This document shows positions 59,909 through 64,000 of a DNA stretch of 64,000 nt, piece after piece. The notes under the pieces were generated by a model. The model was not told the origin of the DNA. It did no database searches and saw nothing but the letters and a program-made list of their open reading frames with translations. A program made the translations under genes and the position numbers. The stretch is from Enterococcus ureilyticus. GTDB lineage: Bacteria; Bacillota; Bacilli; Lactobacillales; Enterococcaceae. Every line of letters begins with the position of its first letter. Positions within the stretch are counted from its first letter, which is position 1. The DNA is taken from positions 153,149 through 217,148 of the forward strand of contig NZ_MIKC01000040.1 in the NCBI RefSeq assembly GCF_001730315.1, given 5' to 3'.

Positions 59909-60805
59909 ATGGAAGATTACTTAGTTAAAGCATTATGCTATGAAGGATCAATTCGCGCTTATGCAGTTTGCGCAACCAATACAATCTCAGAAGCACAAAA
60001 ACGTCATGATACATGGAGTTCTTCGACAGCAGCGTTAGGCAGAACGATGGTCGGAGCTTTGCTTTTAGGCGCAACTCTGAAAGGCGAAGACAAATTAACC
60101 GTAAAAGTTCAAGGAAACGGACCAGCTGGCGCGATAGTTGTTGATAGCGATGGGGATGGGAATACAAAAGGTTATATTAAAAATCCGCATGTTAGTTTAA
60201 CGTTAAATGAAAATGGTAAAATCGATGTTCGCGGTGCAGTTGGAACTGAAGGGATTTTTACAGTAATCAAAGATTTAGGCCTGAAAGAAACTTTTTCGGG
60301 GCAAACACCAATCGTTTCTGGCGAAATAGGAGAGGACTTTACTTATTTCATGGCAGTCTCTGAGCAAATCCCATCGGCAATCGGCTTAAGTGTTCTGGTT
60401 GATACCGATGAAAGTGTCAAGGCTGCAGGTGGATTTATGATTCAAGTAATGCCAGGTGCGGATGAAAAAACAATTGATTTTATTGAAAAACGGCTACAAG
60501 AAGTTCCGATGATTTCCCGTTTGATTGACGAAGGTGAATCGCCGGAAGGAATACTAGAGCGGTTGCTTGGAAAAGATGAAATCGAAATCTTAGAAAAAAT
60601 GCCAGTGCAATTTAAATGTAACTGCTCAAAAGAAAAATTTGGCACGGCGATCATTGCAGTAGGATTAGATGAAATCAATGCTATGATTGAGGAAGATCAT
60701 GGTGCTGAAGCTGTTTGTCAATTTTGCGGCAATAAATACCACTATAGCGAAGCTGATTTGATAGAACTAAGAGACGAAGCAACCAAAAATACTCGTGAAA
60801 AATAA
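59909..60805 (+). CDS. hslO: Redox-regulated chaperone Hsp33
   Basis: A 298-residue chaperone. The C-terminal redox switch has CNC near residue 237 and CQFC near 270, the four cysteines that hold zinc when reduced and form disulfides under oxidation, unmasking chaperone activity. Length and the [15 protein letters not shown] linker region are normal. Confidence 0.95.
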   Translation: MEDYLVKALCYEGSIRAYAVCATNTISEAQKRHDTWSSSTAALGRTMVGALLLGATLKGEDKLTVKVQGNGPAGAIVVDSDGDGNTKGYIKNPHVSLTLNENGKIDVRGAVGTEGIFTVIKDLGLKETFSGQTPIVSGEIGEDFTYFMAVSEQIPSAIGLSVLVDTDESVKAAGGFMIQVMPGADEKTIDFIEKRLQEVPMISRLIDEGESPEGILERLLGKDEIEILEKMPVQFKCNCSKEKFGTAIIAVGLDEINAMIEEDHGAEAVCQFCGNKYHYSEADLIELRDEATKNTREK

Positions 60806-60817
60806 CAGGAGGTCCAT

Positions 60818-61822
60818 ATGTGGAAAATAGGAGATATCGAAATTCCTAACCGTGTCGTTGTAGCACCTATGGCGGGTATTAGTAATGCAGCTTTTCGTGT
60901 AACAGTCAAAGAGTTTGGTGCAGGACTAGTTGTCTGTGAAATGATTAGTGATAAGGGAATACAGCAAAGAAATAAAAAAACGCTAGATATGCTTTATATA
61001 GATGAGAAAGAATATCCATTAAGCGTACAAATTTTCGGTGGAGACAAAGAGAACTTAGTCGAAGCAGCTAAATTTGTAGAAGAAAATACGAAAGCGGCGA
61101 TCATTGATATCAATATGGGATGCCCTGTAAATAAAGTCATTAAAGCAGAAGCTGGGGCAAAATGGCTATTAGACCCAAACAAAGTCTACGAAATGGTAGA
61201 CGCTGTTTCCTCCGCTATAGATTTGCCAGTCACAGTTAAAATGAGAACTGGTTGGGATGAAGATCACTTATTTGCGGTTGAAAATGCGTTAGCTGCTGAA
61301 AAAGCAGGAGCCTCTGCCATTGCCATGCATGGTCGTACAAGAGTTCAAATGTATGAAGGTCAAGCAAATTGGGATATTTTAAAAGAAGTCAAACGACATC
61401 TGACGATTCCTTTTATGGGAAATGGGGATGTACGTACACCTGAAGATGCCAAACGTATGCTAGAATATGTGGGGGCTGACGGTGTGATGATCGGTAGAGC
61501 TGCCTTGGGGAATCCATGGATGATCCAACGTACGAAGCAATATCTTGAAACTGGAGAACTACTACCAGAGCCAACCCCCTTTGAAAAAATTGAAACAGCT
61601 AAAGTACACTTGCAACGTTTAACCGATTTAAAAGGTGAAAAAATTGCTACTAGAGAATTCAGGCAACACGCTGCTTATTATTTAAAGGGAATCCCGCGTG
61701 CGGCTAAAGTAAAAGTTGCAATCAATCAAGCGGAAAGTCAACAAGAGATGGTCGATTTAATGGAAGCCTTCCTAGAAAAAACAGAAAAACAGGCAGAAAA
61801 TGAAGCAATCGAAACAATCTAA
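60818..61822 (+). CDS. dusB: tRNA-dihydrouridine synthase (DusB type)
   Basis: A 334-residue FMN enzyme that reduces uridine in the tRNA D-loop. It shows the start VVVAPMAGISNAAFR, the catalytic cysteine in NMGCPVNKV near residue 103 and the FMN-binding GNGDVRTPEDA and IGRAALGNPW. It starts 12 bases after hslO with an AGGAGG site. Confidence 0.95.
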   Translation: MWKIGDIEIPNRVVVAPMAGISNAAFRVTVKEFGAGLVVCEMISDKGIQQRNKKTLDMLYIDEKEYPLSVQIFGGDKENLVEAAKFVEENTKAAIIDINMGCPVNKVIKAEAGAKWLLDPNKVYEMVDAVSSAIDLPVTVKMRTGWDEDHLFAVENALAAEKAGASAIAMHGRTRVQMYEGQANWDILKEVKRHLTIPFMGNGDVRTPEDAKRMLEYVGADGVMIGRAALGNPWMIQRTKQYLETGELLPEPTPFEKIETAKVHLQRLTDLKGEKIATREFRQHAAYYLKGIPRAAKVKVAINQAESQQEMVDLMEAFLEKTEKQAENEAIETI

Positions 61823-61825
61823 CAA

Positions 61826-61870
61826 AAAAAGCCGGCTGAAACAAAAATTCGGCTTGCTTTTTTTTGTTTT
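61826..61870 (+). terminator. Terminator after dusB
   Basis: A stem of AAGCCG with CGGCTT and extra outer pairs, followed by eight or more T. Confidence 0.85.
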
Positions 61871-61895
61871 AATGTGGCATTATAGGGGTATGTGA

Positions 61896-63413
<1,518 letters not shown>

Positions 63414-63416
63414 AAA

Positions 63417-63462
63417 ATAAAAGAGTAGATTATTGACCGACAATCTACTCTTTTTTATTTTC
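63417..63462 (+). terminator. Terminator after lysS
   Basis: A stem of 13 bases (about 63419-63431 with 63441-63453) with T-rich downstream sequence; also A-rich upstream, so it could act both ways. Confidence 0.88.
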
Positions 63463-63583
63463 ATAAAAATAGCAGGAAAAACAATCGATTTCACTATTCT
63501 ATCCGCAAAAAACGAACAATAAAGAGCAAAAGTAATAGAATAATCGGTAACGAAAAAAACTTTGAAAAAAATAGAAATTTTAG

Positions 63584-63612
63584 TTGACCTAAGCCCAGAA
63601 ACTTGGTATATT
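63584..63612 (+). promoter_or_regulatory. rRNA operon promoter P1
   Basis: TTGACC (63584-63589), 17-base spacer, TATATT (63607-63612). First of four tandem promoters. Confidence 0.75.
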
Positions 63613-63710
63613 ATATCTTGTCGCAAGGCACCAATGAAACACGCCGAACGATAGAAATAACATAACATCCTAACGGGTGAAAAAAACTTTAGGAATCAGA
63701 AAAATTATTG

Positions 63711-63739
63711 TTGACAAATGATAACTGACCTGATAAACT
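63711..63739 (+). promoter_or_regulatory. rRNA operon promoter P2
   Basis: TTGACA (63711-63716), 17-base spacer, TAAACT (63734-63739). The surrounding 70 bases are closely repeated around P3. Confidence 0.8.
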
Positions 63740-63829
63740 AATGAAGTTGTCTCAGAAATGAATGGCAATGGAAAAGAAATAAAATAACAATTCAGGTTTT
63801 AAAAAACTTGAAAAATCAGGAAAAAGTTG

Positions 63830-63858
63830 TTGACAAATAACAACAAACCTGATAAACT
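63830..63858 (+). promoter_or_regulatory. rRNA operon promoter P3
   Basis: TTGACA (63830-63835), 17-base spacer, TAAACT (63853-63858). The spacer end and following CCTGATAAACTAATGAAGTT are identical to P2. Confidence 0.8.
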
Positions 63859-63928
63859 AATGAAGTTGTCGGCGAAACATTCGATAACATCAAGCAGAAA
63901 AAGACTTTGAAACTTTTGAAGAAAAGTG

Positions 63929-63957
63929 TTGACATCAAATCAAAGATTTGATATGAT
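63929..63957 (+). promoter_or_regulatory. rRNA operon promoter P4 and start of the rRNA leader
   Basis: TTGACA (63929-63934), 17-base spacer, TATGAT (63952-63957). Downstream sequence to the window end (GTAGACCTTTGAAAACTG) is like the leader before 16S rRNA in enterococci; the 16S gene itself lies outside. Confidence 0.85.
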
Positions 63958-64000
63958 ATAAAAGTTGCTGCGAGGTAACACAGTAGACCTTTGAAAACTG

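Noticed and set aside
63463..63583. Possible small gene between lysS and the rRNA promoters
   Set aside because: Frames here (such as a minus-strand one reaching into lysS) cross the terminator and promoters and lack a start signal.

Overview
This window is a low-GC Gram-positive chromosome segment that reads as Enterococcus, close to the E. faecalis side of the genus but urease-positive. The reasons are near-identity of the ribosomal proteins to what I know of enterococcal ones, an S14 of the short zinc type, strong AGGAGG-type ribosome binding sites, an L-lactate dehydrogenase, an Mga-type regulator, and the gene order pth-mfd-flippase-rqcP-divIC-yabR-tilS-hpt-ftsH-hslO-dusB-lysS followed by an rRNA promoter region. 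The species cannot be fixed from sequence reading alone.

Layout. Positions 1-768 hold the end of a sodium:solute symporter and a small orphan PTS EIIB-like protein. Positions 983-15500 are the long S10-spc-alpha ribosomal cluster (rpsJ to rplQ, including secY, adk, infA and rpoA), with its own promoter, a second promoter before infA, several intercistronic hairpins and a structured element after rplQ that matches the L17 downstream element. Positions 15538-21570 carry a membrane protein plus M20 amidohydrolase pair, then the ECF vitamin-transporter energising module ecfA1-ecfA2-ecfT and truA.

Positions 21933-34766 are a nitrogen and nickel module. It runs ureI-ureABC-ureEFGD, a SAM methyltransferase, a NikABCDE-type ABC importer and an Amt ammonium channel, all on the plus strand. 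Urea entry, urea hydrolysis, nickel supply, nickel insertion and ammonium movement are thus encoded together. Positions 35026-43400 are mostly on the minus strand: an Mga-like regulator, an intergenic palindromic repeat, brnQ, a GNAT acetyltransferase, a MazG-like protein, and an amino-acid ABC transporter. That transporter lies behind what I read as a lysine riboswitch with its promoter and terminator, which points to lysine as the substrate. A phosphatase and a LOG-family gene lie on the plus strand within this stretch.

Positions 43696-47348 hold a small membrane protein, a sirtuin gene broken by one in-frame TAG, a sugar O-acetyltransferase fused to a chorismate mutase, the niacin regulator niaR, and ldh. 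Positions 47736-63413 are the conserved housekeeping cluster from pth to lysS. It includes a 122-bp tandem duplication before mfd and a decayed relative of the same repeat before the flippase gene. The window ends in four evenly built tandem promoters (63584-63957) that must drive an rRNA operon starting just beyond the edge.

I did not find a CRISPR array, an insertion sequence, a phage or a clear novel defence system. The most interesting items are the lysine riboswitch and the substrate it implies, the acetyltransferase-chorismate mutase fusion, the nonsense-interrupted sirtuin, the methyltransferase inside the nickel operon, and the duplicated leader-like repeats around mfd.
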